Below, one piece after another: positions 8,649 to 17,448 of a stretch of DNA of 64,000 nucleotides (position 1 is the stretch's first letter; each line of letters opens with the position of its first letter). Origin of the DNA: Azospirillum baldaniorum (lineage in GTDB: Bacteria; Pseudomonadota; Alphaproteobacteria; Azospirillales; Azospirillaceae); assembly GCF_003119195.2 (NCBI RefSeq), contig NZ_CP022253.1, positions 638,001 to 702,000 of the forward strand, in the 5' to 3' direction. The notes beneath the pieces are model-generated. The model was not told the origin of the DNA. It saw only the letters and a list, made by a program, of their open reading frames with translations, and did no database searches. A program made the position numbers and the translations under genes.

Positions 8649-11438
8649 TCAACCGGAGCGCGTTCCGGCGGTGTGGTCCGGTTCTTTCGCGGTTTGATCG
8701 TTTTGTGACACGGCTGTTGCCGCTGTTGCCAAAGGAACGGTGAAGGCGAAGGTGGCGCCCTTGCCGGGGGCGCTGTCGACCCGGATGCGGCCGCCGAGAT
8801 GCTCGACGATGCGCTTGCTGATGGCCAGCCCCAGCCCGGTGCCCTGCGGCTTGTCGGTCATGGTGTCGCCGACCTGCCGGAAGCGGTCGAAGACGATGGC
8901 CTGATGCTCCGCGGCGATGCCGGGGCCACTGTCGGTGACGGACACGCGCAGATGGTCGTCGTCCACCGCCACGGACAGCGAGGCCCGGCCGCCCGCCGGG
9001 GTGAATTTCGCGGCGTTGGACAACAGGTTCACCGCCACCTGCACCAACCGGTCATGGTCGCCGCGCACCGGCGGCAGGCCGTGGGGAATGGTCACGGACA
9101 GCGCGATGCCGCGCTCGTGGAACAGCCGGGCGGTGGCCGCCGCCGCCTGCTCCAGCGCGGCGCCGAGGTCCATCGGGCGGACCTGCCAGTCGATCTCCCC
9201 GGCCTCGATCTTCGCCATGTCGAGGACCTGGTTGATGAGTCGGGTCAGCCGCTCGCTCTCGGTGATGACGAGGCCGAGGAACTCCTGCCGCTGCTCCAGC
9301 TCGATGTCGGGGTTGTCGTGCAGCACCTCGGTCAGGGCGCGGATGGAGGTCAGCGGCGTGCGCAGTTCGTGCGTCACGGTGGACAGGAACTCGTCCTTCA
9401 GCCGGTCCAGCTCCGTCAGCCGTTCGTTGGCGGCACGCAGCGCGGCCGACGCGCGCTGCAATTCCGCCGTCTTGTGTTCGAGCTGGCGGCTGTACTCGAT
9501 GACGTGGCTGGTCTCGTCAAGCATCCGCATCAGCTCGGGATAGCTGACCTCGCCGCCCTCCACCGCGGAGGCGAGCGCCACCCGCGCCGAGGCGGCACCG
9601 ATCGCCCCGGCGAGCAGCCGCTCGGCGAAGCGCACCAGCTCCGCCCCGGCCCGGCGGTCCGGCTCCAGCGGTCCGTGGCGGCGGGCATGTTGGGCGAAGG
9701 CCGCCTCCGCCCGCTGCGGACCGAGGAAGCGTGCGACGATCCGTTGCAGGTCGCCGACCGTGGCGGTGCCGCGCCAGGCGCCGGCGGGCAGGGGAGCGTC
9801 GCGGTGCTGGAAGACTTCGACGAAGGCGGTGGCCTGCGCCCGCTCGCCCAGGCCGGGACGGTCGAGCAGGGAGACCACGACGTAGAGGCCGATGTTGAGC
9901 AGCATGCTCCAGAACAGCGCGTGGGTCAGCGGGTCCATGCCGTCCAGCCCGAACAGGGCGTAGGGTCGCAGCAGGGCGATGCCCCACGGCCCCTGGTCGA
10001 TGAAGGAGGCGGGCAGCCAGCCCGACCGCGCGAAGCTGGGCAGCAGCAGCGTGTAGGCCCAGGTCAGGATGCCGGTGCCGAGGCCGGCCAGCGCGCCGCG
10101 CCGGGTCGCCCCCGCCCAGTAGACGCCGCCGATCAGCGCCGGGGCGAACTGTGCCACCGCCGTGAAGGAGATCAGGCCGATGGCGCTCAGCGCGTAGGCC
10201 GAGCCGGCGATGCGGAAATACAGGTAGCCGAGCAGCAGGATCGCCACGATGGCGGCGCGCCGGATGGTCAGCAGCAGCGGCGACAGGTCGTGCAGCCGCT
10301 CCAGCCGGGCGCTGCGGGCGCGCAGCAGAAGCGGCATCACGATGTCGTTGCACACCATGGTGGAGAGCGCGATGGCCTCGACCACGATCATGCCGGTGGC
10401 CGCCGACAGACCGCCGATGAAGGCGAGAAGGGCCAGCCACTCGTTTCCGGCGGCCAGCGGCAGCGCCACCACGAACATGTCCGGGTCCACCGCCCGATCG
10501 GGGAAGCGCATCAGCCCGGCCACCGCCACCGGCAGGACGAACAGGTTGATCAACAGCATGTAGAGCGGGAACAGCCACAGGGCGCGGGTCAGGTGCCGCT
10601 CGTCCACATTCTCGATCACCGTCACCTGGAACTGGCGGGGCAGGCAGAGCACCGCCGCCATCGCCAGCAGCATCATGGTCAGCCATGACCCGTCGGCCAG
10701 CGCCGGGGTGGAGGTGAAGAGGTTGCGGATCTCCGGATGCTCCCCGGCCGTGGCGAACAGCTCGGTCGGGCCGTCGTGCAGCCCCCAGACCACCGCCGCG
10801 CCGACCGCCAGGAAGGCGACCAGTTTGACCACCGACTCGAAAGCGATGGCCGCCACCATGCCCTCGTGATGCTCCGCCGCGTCGATGTGCCGCGTGCCGA
10901 AGATGATGGCGAAGGCCGCCATGACGACCGCCACGTAGAAGGCGTTGTCCAGGACGACGGGCAGGGACAGGCCGCCGGTGGCGCCGGACGGGTCGGTGCC
11001 CCACAGCACGTCGAAGCTGACCGCCACGGCCTTGAGCTGCAGGGCGATGTAGGGCGTCACCCCGATCACCGCGGTCAGCGCCACCAGCCCGCCCAGCCCC
11101 TGGCTGCGCCCGTAGCGGGAGGCGATGAAGTCGGCGATGGAGGTGATGCGCTGCGCCTTGGCGATGCGCAGGATCTTGCGCAGCACCAGCGGCCCCAGCA
11201 GCATCAGCAGGGTCGGGCCGAGATAGATCGGCAGGAAGCCGATGCCCAGCGACGCCGCCCGCCCGACCGAGCCGTAGAAGGTCCAGGTGGTGCAGTAGAC
11301 CGCCAGCGAGAGCGCGTACACGTACGGCGACGCGATGACGCTGCGCCCGCCGTCCGCCCGCCGGTCCGCCCACCAGGCGATGGCGAAAAGGAGGAGCAGG
11401 TAGGCGAAGCTGGCGGCGACGATGGTGGGCCAGGGCAT
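8649..11438 (-). CDS. Sodium:solute symporter (SLC5/PutP-like)-histidine kinase fusion
   Basis: A 929-residue membrane protein. The first roughly 520 residues form a multi-pass SLC5/PutP-like transporter (segments begin at VAASFAYLLLLFAIAWW). A soluble linker and a coiled coil (about 655-685) lead to a HisKA domain with the phospho-acceptor His in STVTHELRTPLTS (about 690) and a HATPase with DSGPGI and GTGLGLAI. This is the architecture of CbrA-type sensors, in which a transporter module is tied to a kinase; no PAS domain is evident. It follows the small membrane ORF by 1 bp and shares an operon with a receiver protein at 13874, its likely partner (inference). Substrate is unknown. Confidence 0.9.
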   Translation of the reverse strand: MPWPTIVAASFAYLLLLFAIAWWADRRADGGRSVIASPYVYALSLAVYCTTWTFYGSVGRAASLGIGFLPIYLGPTLLMLLGPLVLRKILRIAKAQRITSIADFIASRYGRSQGLGGLVALTAVIGVTPYIALQLKAVAVSFDVLWGTDPSGATGGLSLPVVLDNAFYVAVVMAAFAIIFGTRHIDAAEHHEGMVAAIAFESVVKLVAFLAVGAAVVWGLHDGPTELFATAGEHPEIRNLFTSTPALADGSWLTMMLLAMAAVLCLPRQFQVTVIENVDERHLTRALWLFPLYMLLINLFVLPVAVAGLMRFPDRAVDPDMFVVALPLAAGNEWLALLAFIGGLSAATGMIVVEAIALSTMVCNDIVMPLLLRARSARLERLHDLSPLLLTIRRAAIVAILLLGYLYFRIAGSAYALSAIGLISFTAVAQFAPALIGGVYWAGATRRGALAGLGTGILTWAYTLLLPSFARSGWLPASFIDQGPWGIALLRPYALFGLDGMDPLTHALFWSMLLNIGLYVVVSLLDRPGLGERAQATAFVEVFQHRDAPLPAGAWRGTATVGDLQRIVARFLGPQRAEAAFAQHARRHGPLEPDRRAGAELVRFAERLLAGAIGAASARVALASAVEGGEVSYPELMRMLDETSHVIEYSRQLEHKTAELQRASAALRAANERLTELDRLKDEFLSTVTHELRTPLTSIRALTEVLHDNPDIELEQRQEFLGLVITESERLTRLINQVLDMAKIEAGEIDWQVRPMDLGAALEQAAAATARLFHERGIALSVTIPHGLPPVRGDHDRLVQVAVNLLSNAAKFTPAGGRASLSVAVDDDHLRVSVTDSGPGIAAEHQAIVFDRFRQVGDTMTDKPQGTGLGLAISKRIVEHLGGRIRVDSAPGKGATFAFTVPLATAATAVSQNDQTAKEPDHTAGTRSG

Positions 11439-11439
11439 C

Positions 11440-11673
11440 TCAACGCCCCCTGCGTTCCAGAAGCACCGCCGACAGCGCGATCACCCCGCCCCACACCCCC
11501 AACGCGTACACGTACAGCAGCGGCAGGCCGAACAGCGTGTCCCCGGCGCCGAAGACGCGCAGCAGCGGCGGGTTGAAGGCGACCACGCCGAACAGGAACA
11601 GCGCGATCAGACGGTCGGCGCCCGCCCGGCGCGGTGGAGGGGTTGCGGGTTGCGGGGCGGGCCCGCCGGTCAA
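11440..11673 (-). CDS. Small two-helix membrane protein preceding the symporter kinase
   Basis: A 77-residue product with two hydrophobic stretches (RLIALFLFGVVAFNPPLL and LLYVYALGVWGGVIALSAVLL) ending in charged ERRGR. The apparent start is TTG at 11673, giving a TTGA overlap with the upstream stop; a later start cannot be excluded. Small two-helix proteins are commonly encoded just before SLC5-family symporters and may be accessory subunits; that is family knowledge, not shown here. The 1-bp gap to the kinase supports co-translation. The same frame is open and membrane-like, arguing for a real gene. Confidence 0.7.
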   Translation of the reverse strand: MTGGPAPQPATPPPRRAGADRLIALFLFGVVAFNPPLLRVFGAGDTLFGLPLLYVYALGVWGGVIALSAVLLERRGR

Positions 11674-13877
11674 AAGGCGCGCTCCCGCGCCGCCAGCTCG
11701 ACGATGATGTTGGCGCCGCGGATGGCGTCGTCGAGTGTGCGGACGTCGCGTTCCTTGAGCATCTCGACCATGCGCAGGAAGACCGCGGCGGTGACGAGGC
11801 TGTCGCCCAGCGCCGTGTGGCGGTCCACCACCTCGATCCCCAGCCGTTCGGCGATGCCGTCCAGCGTGTGGTCGCCGCCCTCGCCGAGCAGCATCCGCGA
11901 CAGCAGCATGGTGTCGAGAACCGGACTGTCGAAGCGCACGCCCGACGCCTTTTCCTTCATCTTGAGGAATTTCAGGTCGAAGGCGGCGTTGTGGGCGATC
12001 AGCACCGCGCCCGACACGAAGCCGCGGAACTGCGGCAGCACCTTGTCGATGGTCGGCTTGTCGGCGACCATCGCGTCGGTGATGCCGTGGAAGGGGATCG
12101 ATTCTGGAGGGATGCTCCGCTTCGGGTTGACCAGCGTGTTGAAGGTCTCACCGGTCAGGATGCGCCCGCCGACGACGCGCACGGCGGCGATCTGGATGAT
12201 CTCGTCGCCGGTGCTGGGCGACAGGCCCGTCGTCTCGGTGTCGAAGACCACGTAATGGAGCTGGTCGAGCGGCGTGCGGCCAAGCTCGCTGGTGGCCAGC
12301 GGCTGGTGCAGCAGGTTGAAGTCGAAAAACTCCGGCCGCGCTCCGCCGCGCGCCGCGGTGTGGGCGGAGGGCGGCTTCAGCGCGGGCGGCAGCGGCACGC
12401 GCAGGCGCGACAGCAGCTCGCCTTCCGCCCCCGGCCCCTTCACCGGCTCGCTCCACATCGTGCTCTTGTGGTGCTGGAGCACGTCGCCGACCGTCAGGCC
12501 GCCCAGCGCGTCGGGCAGCGGGTGGTCGAGCCAGCTGTCCACGATGCCGCTGGGCACCGACGGGCCGCGCCAGGTGATGTCCAGATAGACCCAGCTGTCC
12601 CCCGGCTCCACCGACAGGTCGTAGGCGGGAACCCCGGTCAGCGCGTAGACGTACTCGATCAGATAGCCGAACAGGATGACGAGGCTGTAGCTGTCGCCGT
12701 GCACCCATTGCGGCAGGCCAGTCAGCGTCACGCCGTACTGCGCCTCCGGCCCGACCCGGTGGCGGATCAGGTTGATGAGGTTGGTGGAGTGGATGTCGCT
12801 CATCGGCCAGGAGCCGGTGACGACGCTGCGGTACGCGTTGGTGACGCGGGCCAGCCGCTCCGACAGGGTGTTGGACGACTCCATCAGCGCGGCCTGGAAG
12901 GCGGCGCGTTCCTCCGGCCCCAACTCCGGCGTGTCGTCCAGCGTCTCCAGCACGGCGCGCAGGTTGGCGATGGGGGCGCAGAAGCCTTCCGTCGCCTCGC
13001 GCAGCAGGGCGTCGCGCTGGCCGAGCGCGGCCAGATCGCTGGTCGCGTCGGACAGGGTGATGACGTAGCCGGTGATCGTCGGCAACGCGTCCGAGCCCTC
13101 CGGCGGGTCCTGCAGGATGGCGCTCATGCGCCCGGCCAGCAGGATGTGCCCGTCGGTGGTGGCGCCGACGAACTGGGCGGTGGTGCCGTGCTCGTGGTTG
13201 ACGTGCCGCCCCTCGCGCACGCGGAGCGTCAGCCGCTCCAGCGTGTGGATGACCGGCTCCGCCACCACGAAATGCAGCAGCGAGCGGCCCAGCCCGAGGT
13301 CGCCGGCCAGATGCAGGATGTCGAGCGCCGTCTGGTTGTAGAGCAGGATCTGGTGCTTCAGGTTGCAGACCAGGACGCCTTCGTGCAGGTCGCGCAGGAC
13401 GGCGGCCAGCCGGGTCTTCTGCTCTTCCGCCTTGGCGGTCGACTCCGCGACGGTGCGGGCGGTGTCGCGGCGGGCGGCGGCCAGCTTGTCCGACAGCTCG
13501 TTGACCGCCTTGGCCACCGGGGCGAGGTCGCCGTAGCGGGCCAGCGGGATGCGCGCGCCGGTCTTGCCGTCCGCGGTGCCATGGGCGATCAGCCCGGCCT
13601 CGCGGCTCAGCGTTTCCGAGGCGCGAAGCAGCCGCCGGTCGACCAGCCCCCACAGGCCCCAGACCGCGGCGGTGGCGGCGGCGGTCATGGTGACGGCGTA
13701 GGTGACGAAGGCGTTGGGGTCGTTGTTCGCGCTGAAGCCGACCGCGGCCCCCACCGACAGCAGGGGCAGGCCGACGCCGGCGGCGCGGAAGGCCAGCGGA
13801 ATGATCCGGCGCGGCTCCGCCGGGGTGGTTGCCGGGGCGGCGGTCCCGGCACTTCCGGTGGTCGCCGGGGCGCTCAT
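11670..13877 (-). CDS. Membrane sensor-like protein fused to a DnaQ-type 3'-5' exonuclease
   Basis: 735 residues. Two hydrophobic segments (about 30-50 and 58-78) are followed by a HAMP-like linker, a coiled coil, a PAS-like region (about 155-290) and a degenerate kinase-dimerisation/ATPase-like stretch (about 300-500) in which I cannot find a clear H-box or G-boxes. The C-terminal 190 residues are an intact DEDDh exonuclease: DTETTG (about 545), GITDAMV, HNAAFDLKFL and HTALGD, with all four acidic residues and the His. It overlaps both neighbours by 4 bp (ATGA upstream, TTGA downstream). Nuclease activity is predicted; the substrate and the reason for membrane tethering are unknown. Confidence 0.85.
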   Translation of the reverse strand: MSAPATTGSAGTAAPATTPAEPRRIIPLAFRAAGVGLPLLSVGAAVGFSANNDPNAFVTYAVTMTAAATAAVWGLWGLVDRRLLRASETLSREAGLIAHGTADGKTGARIPLARYGDLAPVAKAVNELSDKLAAARRDTARTVAESTAKAEEQKTRLAAVLRDLHEGVLVCNLKHQILLYNQTALDILHLAGDLGLGRSLLHFVVAEPVIHTLERLTLRVREGRHVNHEHGTTAQFVGATTDGHILLAGRMSAILQDPPEGSDALPTITGYVITLSDATSDLAALGQRDALLREATEGFCAPIANLRAVLETLDDTPELGPEERAAFQAALMESSNTLSERLARVTNAYRSVVTGSWPMSDIHSTNLINLIRHRVGPEAQYGVTLTGLPQWVHGDSYSLVILFGYLIEYVYALTGVPAYDLSVEPGDSWVYLDITWRGPSVPSGIVDSWLDHPLPDALGGLTVGDVLQHHKSTMWSEPVKGPGAEGELLSRLRVPLPPALKPPSAHTAARGGARPEFFDFNLLHQPLATSELGRTPLDQLHYVVFDTETTGLSPSTGDEIIQIAAVRVVGGRILTGETFNTLVNPKRSIPPESIPFHGITDAMVADKPTIDKVLPQFRGFVSGAVLIAHNAAFDLKFLKMKEKASGVRFDSPVLDTMLLSRMLLGEGGDHTLDGIAERLGIEVVDRHTALGDSLVTAAVFLRMVEMLKERDVRTLDDAIRGANIIVELAARERAF

Positions 13878-14290
13878 GGCTGAGGCTCCGCCGTTCCGCC
13901 CTGGGTTTCGCCCGCGTCGTTCTCGGGGGTCAGGTACTTGCGGACGGTGGTGACGAGGTCACGGGTCGAGAAGGGCTTGGTGATGTAGTCGGTGGCGCCC
14001 AGCGCCATGCCCTTCTGCCGCTCCACGTCGCGACTCTTGGCCGTCAGCATGATGATGGGCAGAGACTGGTAGGCGGGGTTGGCGCGCAGCGACTGGCAGA
14101 CGTCGAACCCGTCGCGGCGCGGCATCATGGCGTCCAGCAGGATCAGGTCGGGCGTGCTTTCCGCAACCGATTCAAGGGCTTCCTCGCCATTGCGGGCGAT
14201 GCGCACGGCAAAGCCCGCCTTCTGCAACAGGACCTGCAGGGAGAGGACGATGCTGGGCTCATCGTCGGCGACCAGGATCGTCGGCTTCAT
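13874..14290 (-). CDS. Stand-alone CheY-like response regulator
   Basis: A 138-residue single receiver domain: VADDEP acidic pair, phospho-acceptor Asp in LILLDAMMPRRDG, Thr in IMLTAKS and Lys in YITKPF, with a 15-residue tail rich in Gly, Glu and Gln. There is no output domain, so it would act by protein-protein contact. A GGAGG lies about 8 bases before ATG 14290. It is the first gene of the operon containing the exonuclease fusion and the symporter kinase, which overlap or abut it, so it is the natural phosphorylation partner of the kinase (inference). Confidence 0.92.
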   Translation of the reverse strand: MKPTILVADDEPSIVLSLQVLLQKAGFAVRIARNGEEALESVAESTPDLILLDAMMPRRDGFDVCQSLRANPAYQSLPIIMLTAKSRDVERQKGMALGATDYITKPFSTRDLVTTVRKYLTPENDAGETQGGTAEPQP

Positions 14291-14408
14291 ACCAGGGTTT
14301 CCTCCGGTTCACCGGTCTGATGCGCCGGCTTCTTGCGGCTGCGCTTGTTCTAATATGCGTGCCTGTTCAATCCCATGTTAGCGGCAAGGAGAAGGACAGA
14401 TCAAGACG

Positions 14409-14449
14409 AAGCCCGCCCGCAATACCGAAATTGCGGACGGGCTTTTTCA
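14409..14449 (+). terminator. Strong intrinsic terminator, best oriented on the plus strand
   Basis: AAGCCCG-C-CCGCAA pairs with TTGCGG-A-CGGGCTT around a short loop and is followed on the plus strand by TTTTTC. On the minus strand it could end the SPOR transcript (stop at 14510) but the following bases are only TTCGTCTT. No plus-strand gene precedes it, because the receiver gene at 14290 runs away from it. Confidence 0.7.
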
Positions 14450-14509
14450 AAGGAAAGAAGCGGAATAGAGAGGAGCGACAGTTTGTCGCGGTGGCGCCGT
14501 TGCCTGCGG

Positions 14510-15631
14510 TCAGCGCGTCGAGACGACGATGGGCTGCGCTTCCACCTTGCCCTTCAGCGACGCGGCGGCCTGACGGGCGGCGGCGGTGTCGGCATAGCCG
14601 CCGACGCGGACGACGTGCCAGGACCGCTGCTCGGCGTCGGTCCAGTCCAGCGCGTAGGCGTTGAAGCCGAGACCGCGCAGGCGGCGGACCAGCCCTTCGG
14701 CGTTGTCGGCCTGCTGGAAGGATCCGACCTGCACGGTGTAGCGCCCATCCGGAACGGCGGCGGACGCCGGCGGCGTCAGCACGCCCGACGATGGCGCCGT
14801 GGCGGCAGGCGGCGTGGAGGCGGCCTTGGGCGTCGGCTTGGCGGGCTGCGGCGCCGGGCGCGCCGCGGCGGCTGGGCGCTGGGCCGCGGCCGGCGGGGGC
14901 GGGGCCGACAGCATGGCTTGAAGCTCCGCCGTTTCCGTGGTCTTCACGTGGGGAGGGGCCTTGGCGGGCTCGGCCGGGGGCGGGGCCATGACCGAAGCCG
15001 GCGGATGCGCCGGGGCCCTCGCGCTCTCCGCCGTTTCCACGGGGTGCGGCGCGGGGTCGGCCGGCTTGGCGGCGGTGGGAGCGGGCGACGGCAGGGCCGG
15101 CGGTTCCGGCACCTTCATGGCGGGCGGCGGGATCTGCGGCAGGGCCATGGGCGGCGGGACCACGGCGGGCGCCGGTGCGGCCGGAGCGACGATGGTCTGC
15201 GTCTGCATCGGCGCCTGCTGGGTCGGTGCAGGAACGGGCGCCGCGCGGGTGATCAACGCCTCCGGCTTGGCCGGAGCCACGGTGCCGGGCGAGGCGCCGC
15301 CGGGGGGCGGGGCGCTGGGGACGGCGGTGATGAGCGGTGCCGGGGGCGCGGACGGCGCCTCCCCGCCCTGGTCCAGCATCACGACGACCGCGCCGATGCC
15401 GATGGCGGCGGCCAGCGCCGCGGCGATCTTGCCGATGGGCAGGTGCCGCTCCGCCTTCCGCCCGGCGTCCGGGGACAGGAGATCGTCCTCCTCCGCCGGG
15501 TCGGCCTTCAGGTCGTCGTTGAGGGCGCGCAGAAGGCGGGCGATGTCGTCCCGGGCCTCCCCGCCATCGTCGGCGAGGGCATCCGCCATGGGACGCGCCT
15601 TGTGATCCGCCGTCTGACTGGCGGCCTTCAT
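14510..15631 (-). CDS. SPOR-domain membrane protein
   Basis: A single-pass inner-membrane protein with a periplasmic peptidoglycan-binding SPOR domain. With the ATG at 15631 it has 373 residues: a cytoplasmic acidic head, one membrane helix (about 67-85, IAAALAAAIGIGAVVVM), a roughly 200-residue Pro/Ala-rich linker, and a C-terminal SPOR repeat (about 300-373; YTVQVGSFQQADNAEGLVRRL and HVVRVGGYADTAAAR). SPOR domains bind denuded glycan strands at division sites, so a septal role is inferred. I chose 15631 because AAGGA lies just before it; a GTG at 15649 adds six residues. The gene stands alone. Confidence 0.85.
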   Translation of the reverse strand: MKAASQTADHKARPMADALADDGGEARDDIARLLRALNDDLKADPAEEDDLLSPDAGRKAERHLPIGKIAAALAAAIGIGAVVVMLDQGGEAPSAPPAPLITAVPSAPPPGGASPGTVAPAKPEALITRAAPVPAPTQQAPMQTQTIVAPAAPAPAVVPPPMALPQIPPPAMKVPEPPALPSPAPTAAKPADPAPHPVETAESARAPAHPPASVMAPPPAEPAKAPPHVKTTETAELQAMLSAPPPPAAAQRPAAAARPAPQPAKPTPKAASTPPAATAPSSGVLTPPASAAVPDGRYTVQVGSFQQADNAEGLVRRLRGLGFNAYALDWTDAEQRSWHVVRVGGYADTAAARQAAASLKGKVEAQPIVVSTR

Positions 15632-15736
15632 CTCATCCTTGAACGTCACGGCGGCGTGCGCACCCAGTTGAAGATCGCAAGGAATCGGCAGTCACGGGAC
15701 CACAGGCACGAAAGGGCCGCGCCGCGATCCAAAGAC

Positions 15737-15764
15737 CTTCTACTGTATTTCGACGTTCGTTCAA
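15737..15764 (-). promoter_or_regulatory. Candidate sigma-70-type promoter of the SPOR gene
   Basis: On the minus strand TTGAAC, 16 bp, TAGAAG, lying about 105 bp before the SPOR start. Both boxes are close to consensus for a high-GC genome. No experimental support. Confidence 0.35.
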
Positions 15765-15796
15765 ACGCCGATGCGACGAATTGGCGTGAGAAAGTT

Positions 15797-15814
15797 GGGC
15801 GCGGACGCGCGCCC
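15797..15814 (-). terminator. Weak candidate terminator after puuE
   Basis: GGGCGCG and CGCGCCC form a 7-bp hairpin about 20 bp after the puuE stop, followed on the minus strand by AACTTTCTC. The T-tract is poor, so termination may be partial. Confidence 0.3.
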
Positions 15815-15831
15815 GGGTCGCTTTTCCCGGT

Positions 15832-16770
15832 TCAGGCCGGCTCAGGCCGTTGGGCGATAGGCGGGCGGTAGGGATGCTCGGCCATCCAGTGACGGGCGAT
15901 GTCCAGCCGGGTGGCGACCCACGCCTTGTCGTGGCTCCGCACATAGTCGAGGAAGCGGGCCAGCGCCGCGGCGCGCCCCGGGCGCCCGACCAGACGGCAG
16001 TGCAGCCCGATCGACATCATCTTCGGCTGGTCTTCCCCTTCGGCGTAGAGCACGTCGAAGCTGTCCTTCAGGTAGGTGAAGAACTGCTCGCCGGTGTTGA
16101 AGCCCTGGTTGGTTGCGAAGCGCATGTCGTTGGCGTCGAGCGTGTAGGGCACGATCAACTGCGGCCGGCCGAAGCGGTCGTCCCAGTAGGGCAGGTCGTC
16201 GGCGTAGCTGTCGGCGTTGTAGAGGAAGCCGCCCTCCTCCGACACCAGCTTCCAGGTGTTGGGGCTGCACCGCCCGAGATACCAGCCGAGCGGGCGGGAG
16301 CCGGTCACGCGGGTGTGGGCCTCGATGGCGCGCAGCATGTGCTCGCGCTCCACCTCCTCCGGCAGATGCTGGTAATCGATCCAGCGGTAGCCGTGGGTGG
16401 CGATCTCCCACCCGGCGTCCTGCATGGCGCGGACGGCGTCCGGGTTGCGCTCCAGCGCCATGGCGACGCCGTAGACGGTCACCGGCAGGCCGCGCTGCGT
16501 GAACATCCGGTGCAGCCGCCAGAAGCCGGCGCGGGAGCCGTACTCGTAGATCGACTCCATGTTCATGTGCCGCATGCCGACGATGGGCTGGGCGCCGACG
16601 ATCTCTGACAGGAAGGCCTCCGACGCGGCGTCGCCGTGCAGGACGCAGTTCTCCCCGCCCTCCTCGTAGTTGATGACGAACTGCACCGCCACCCGCGCCC
16701 CGCCCGGCCAGTAGGGGTGCGGCGGACGGGACCCGTAGCCGATCAGGTCGCGCGGGTAATCGTGTGACAT
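15832..16770 (-). CDS. puuE: PuuE-type allantoinase (polysaccharide-deacetylase fold)
   Basis: A 312-residue NodB/polysaccharide-deacetylase-like hydrolase matching the metal-independent allantoinase PuuE, which opens the allantoin ring during purine catabolism. Diagnostic blocks include RDLIGYG near the N-terminus, VQFVINYEEGGENC, MESIYEYGSRAGFWR, WEIATHGYRWIDY and SPNTWKLV. Length fits the family (about 300-310). No other purine-ring genes adjoin; yciB follows on the same strand 34 bp upstream of its start. The nearby amn gene also acts on purines but is about 2 kb away, so linkage may be accidental. Confidence 0.85.
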   Translation of the reverse strand: MSHDYPRDLIGYGSRPPHPYWPGGARVAVQFVINYEEGGENCVLHGDAASEAFLSEIVGAQPIVGMRHMNMESIYEYGSRAGFWRLHRMFTQRGLPVTVYGVAMALERNPDAVRAMQDAGWEIATHGYRWIDYQHLPEEVEREHMLRAIEAHTRVTGSRPLGWYLGRCSPNTWKLVSEEGGFLYNADSYADDLPYWDDRFGRPQLIVPYTLDANDMRFATNQGFNTGEQFFTYLKDSFDVLYAEGEDQPKMMSIGLHCRLVGRPGRAAALARFLDYVRSHDKAWVATRLDIARHWMAEHPYRPPIAQRPEPA

Positions 16771-16804
16771 GGCGGGTGCGCTCCGTCAGGGAGGAGGGGG
16801 ACGG

Positions 16805-17380
16805 TCAGGAGGCGGAGGACGAGGACTTTTCGGCCGGCTGCTCCTCCGGTACCTGATGGCGCAGGATCAGCGGGGCCTGGAGGGCGCTGAACAGCAGGGT
16901 CAGCGGCATGATGCCGAACACCTTGAAGTTCACCCAGGCGTCGGTGGTCATGGTGCGCCACACCACCTCGTTCAGCGCGGCCAGCAGCAGGAAGAACCAC
17001 GCCCAGCGGATCGCCAGCGTGCGCCAGCCGGCGTCGGACAGGTTCAGCACCGACCCCAGGACATGCTTCAGCACGTTGCGCCGCGTCAGGTGCGCCGCGA
17101 ACAGGACCGCGGCGAACAGCAGGTTGACCAGCGTCGGCTTGATCTTGATGAACAGGTCGTCCTGGAGCCACAGCGTCAGCCCGCCGAACAGCAGGACGAA
17201 GCCCGCCCCGACCACCGGCATCACCGGCACCTTGCGTTCGAACCGCCAGGAGACCAGCACGGAAATGCTGATCGCCACCATGAAGACGGCGGTGCCGATC
17301 ATGATGCCGGCCTGGGAGTTGGCGATGAAGAAGGCCGCCAGCGGGCCGGCTTCGATCAGCAGTCGGGCGTATTGGTTCAT
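16805..17380 (-). CDS. yciB: YciB/IspZ family inner-membrane septation protein
   Basis: A 191-residue polytopic inner-membrane protein of the YciB (septation protein A) family, linked to cell-envelope integrity and division. Signature blocks are LLIEAGPLAAFFIAN at the N-terminus, ATAVFM-like helices, FGGLTLWLQDD, FIKIKPTLVNLLFA and WVNFKVFGIMPLT; about five or six membrane helices are evident. ATG 17380 is preceded by GTGAGGATC; an in-frame GTG three codons earlier is less likely. In many Alphaproteobacteria this gene lies next to ftsY; here lpxR-like and amn genes come between. Confidence 0.88.
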   Translation of the reverse strand: MNQYARLLIEAGPLAAFFIANSQAGIMIGTAVFMVAISISVLVSWRFERKVPVMPVVGAGFVLLFGGLTLWLQDDLFIKIKPTLVNLLFAAVLFAAHLTRRNVLKHVLGSVLNLSDAGWRTLAIRWAWFFLLLAALNEVVWRTMTTDAWVNFKVFGIMPLTLLFSALQAPLILRHQVPEEQPAEKSSSSAS

Positions 17381-17448
17381 GATCCTCACATAGACCGAAC
17401 CGGGCCTGGGATAAAGAGGGAAGCGAGGGGACGCCGTTGGCCTTCATA

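Noticed and set aside
8524..8652. N-terminal extension of the STAS protein
   Set aside because: The GTG at 8523 has an AAGGAGA site and gives a normal STAS length; the extension has no such signal.
13829..14381. Plus-strand small frames over the response regulator
   Set aside because: Low-complexity shadow of the receiver gene.
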